NCBI GenBank assembly: GCA_021817355.1
Contig: JAKAVI010000327.1
Location: 1 to 5,594, forward strand
DNA length: 5,594 nucleotides
Reading direction: 5' to 3'
Source: Pseudomonadota bacterium
GTDB taxonomy: Bacteria; Pseudomonadota; Alphaproteobacteria; Micropepsales; Micropepsaceae
How positions within the stretch are numbered: the first letter of the stretch is position 1; each line of letters begins with the position of its first letter. Shown in pieces: positions 5,439 through 5,594 of this stretch. Under the pieces are notes generated by a model. That model had not been told where the DNA came from. It saw only the letters and a list, made by a program, of their open reading frames with translations, and searched no databases. A program made the position numbers and the translations under genes.

Positions 5439-5594
5439 TGACATCCTCCCCGTCCTGAATGGCGGGGGTTCCGAGTAAACTACTCACGCGGCTTTCCTCG
5501 GGGTGGTTCCTGCTTCACCGGGCCGTTTAGAACGGTTCCCCTCGATAGGCTTCAACGCGCTGTCCGCGCGCCGTAGGATATTCAATGCGGCGTT
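5439..5594 (-). mobile_element. right end of an IS200/IS605-family (IS1341-like) element, partial
   Basis: Three things together identify the element: the minus-strand TnpB C-terminus, the G/C-rich hairpin shortly after its stop, and the phrase TGACATCCTCCCCG on the plus strand, which is commonly found at the tnpB-side ends of IS1341-like elements. The hairpin is at 5448-5467: CCCCG and CC (5448-5452, 5454-5455) pair with GG and CGGGG (5461-5467), with T5453 bulged and the loop TGAAT. The rest of the element lies beyond the right edge of the window. The outer boundary is set near 5439 by analogy and could be off by a few bases. The insertion is about 40 bp downstream of the thiolase stop. Confidence 0.75.
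5439..5594 (-). ncRNA. candidate 3' part of TnpB guide RNA (omega/reRNA)
   Basis: In characterised IS200/IS605 elements the guide RNA scaffold overlaps the 3' end of tnpB and its right end, and the guide is the flanking DNA just outside the element. Here that scaffold would run leftward through the hairpin at 5448-5467. The guide would come from the bases below about 5440 (minus strand begins GCTTCCTATTCCGGG). The placement follows from the element family, not from a direct signal, and the boundary is uncertain. Confidence 0.35.
5484..5594 (-). CDS. tnpB: TnpB (OrfB) C-terminal fragment, cut by window edge
   Basis: Reading in from the right edge, the minus strand encodes 36 residues, NAALNILRRADSALKPIEGN then RSKRPGEAGTTPRKAA, and a TGA at 5484-5486. 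NAALNILRR is the segment that directly follows the last RuvC Asp in TnpB (D-x-x-A-A-x-N-I-L-R-R), and the tail with PIEG, RPGEAG and RKAA is characteristic of the ends of IS1341/IS605 OrfB proteins. TnpB is an RNA-guided nuclease that helps the element persist at its site. The catalytic residues, zinc finger and N-terminus lie outside the window, so neither activity nor completeness can be judged. It converges on the thiolase gene. Confidence 0.85.
   Translation of the reverse strand, partial: NAALNILRRADSALKPIEGNRSKRPGEAGTTPRKAA

Noticed and set aside
1..5594. CRISPR arrays, tRNA or rRNA genes, replication origins.
   Set aside because: No regularly spaced repeats, cloverleaf-like tRNA sequence, rRNA sequence or iteron cluster is visible. 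The only repeated motif is the operator array upstream of hipB.

Overview
The window looks like an accessory patch of a GC-rich proteobacterial genome. An alphaproteobacterium such as a sphingomonad or rhizobial relative is my best guess, with a betaproteobacterium as the alternative. No ribosomal or housekeeping marker is present, so this rests on codon style and on the flavour of the protein families. An intact two-gene acyl-CoA catabolic unit sits beside an intact HipBA toxin-antitoxin operon, and mobile-element or decayed toxin-antitoxin debris lies on both sides and between them.

Layout, left to right. (1) 1-350: minus-strand remnant of an IS110-family transposase N-terminus, which starts just past the end of hipA and soon loses its reading frame. 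(2) 371-2004: leftward hipB-hipA operon with a 4-bp ATGA overlap; both genes look intact. (3) 2004-2147: AT-rich control region with four imperfect 24-bp palindromes sharing the half-site TAACTCGYCAWA. They straddle a TTGACA-N17-CATATA promoter whose predicted transcript would be almost leaderless. (4) 2157-2202: a short tandem repeat inside a small inverted repeat. (5) 2444-2697: decayed VapC-type PIN toxin, truncated at the 5' end, frameshifted by one missing base, and with at least two of its acidic active-site positions changed. (6) 2698-3033: unassigned sequence leading to the next operon. (7) 3034-5399: rightward acyl-CoA dehydrogenase and thiolase genes joined by a TGATG stop/start overlap. 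(8) 5439-5594: right end of an IS200/IS605 (IS1341-like) element carrying the last 36 codons of TnpB on the minus strand and the usual G/C-rich end hairpin.

How the genes work together. HipB would repress its own promoter through the operator array and neutralise the HipA kinase. The dehydrogenase would make an enoyl-CoA and the thiolase would cleave a 3-ketoacyl-CoA. The hydratase and 3-hydroxyacyl-CoA dehydrogenase needed between these steps are not in the window. The TnpB element begins about 40 bp after the thiolase stop and may have separated the pair from former partners.

I see no wholly new multi-gene system here. The most interesting signals are the four-operator, possibly leaderless hipBA control region, the multiply broken vapC, and the TnpB right end, whose flanking DNA could act as a guide.
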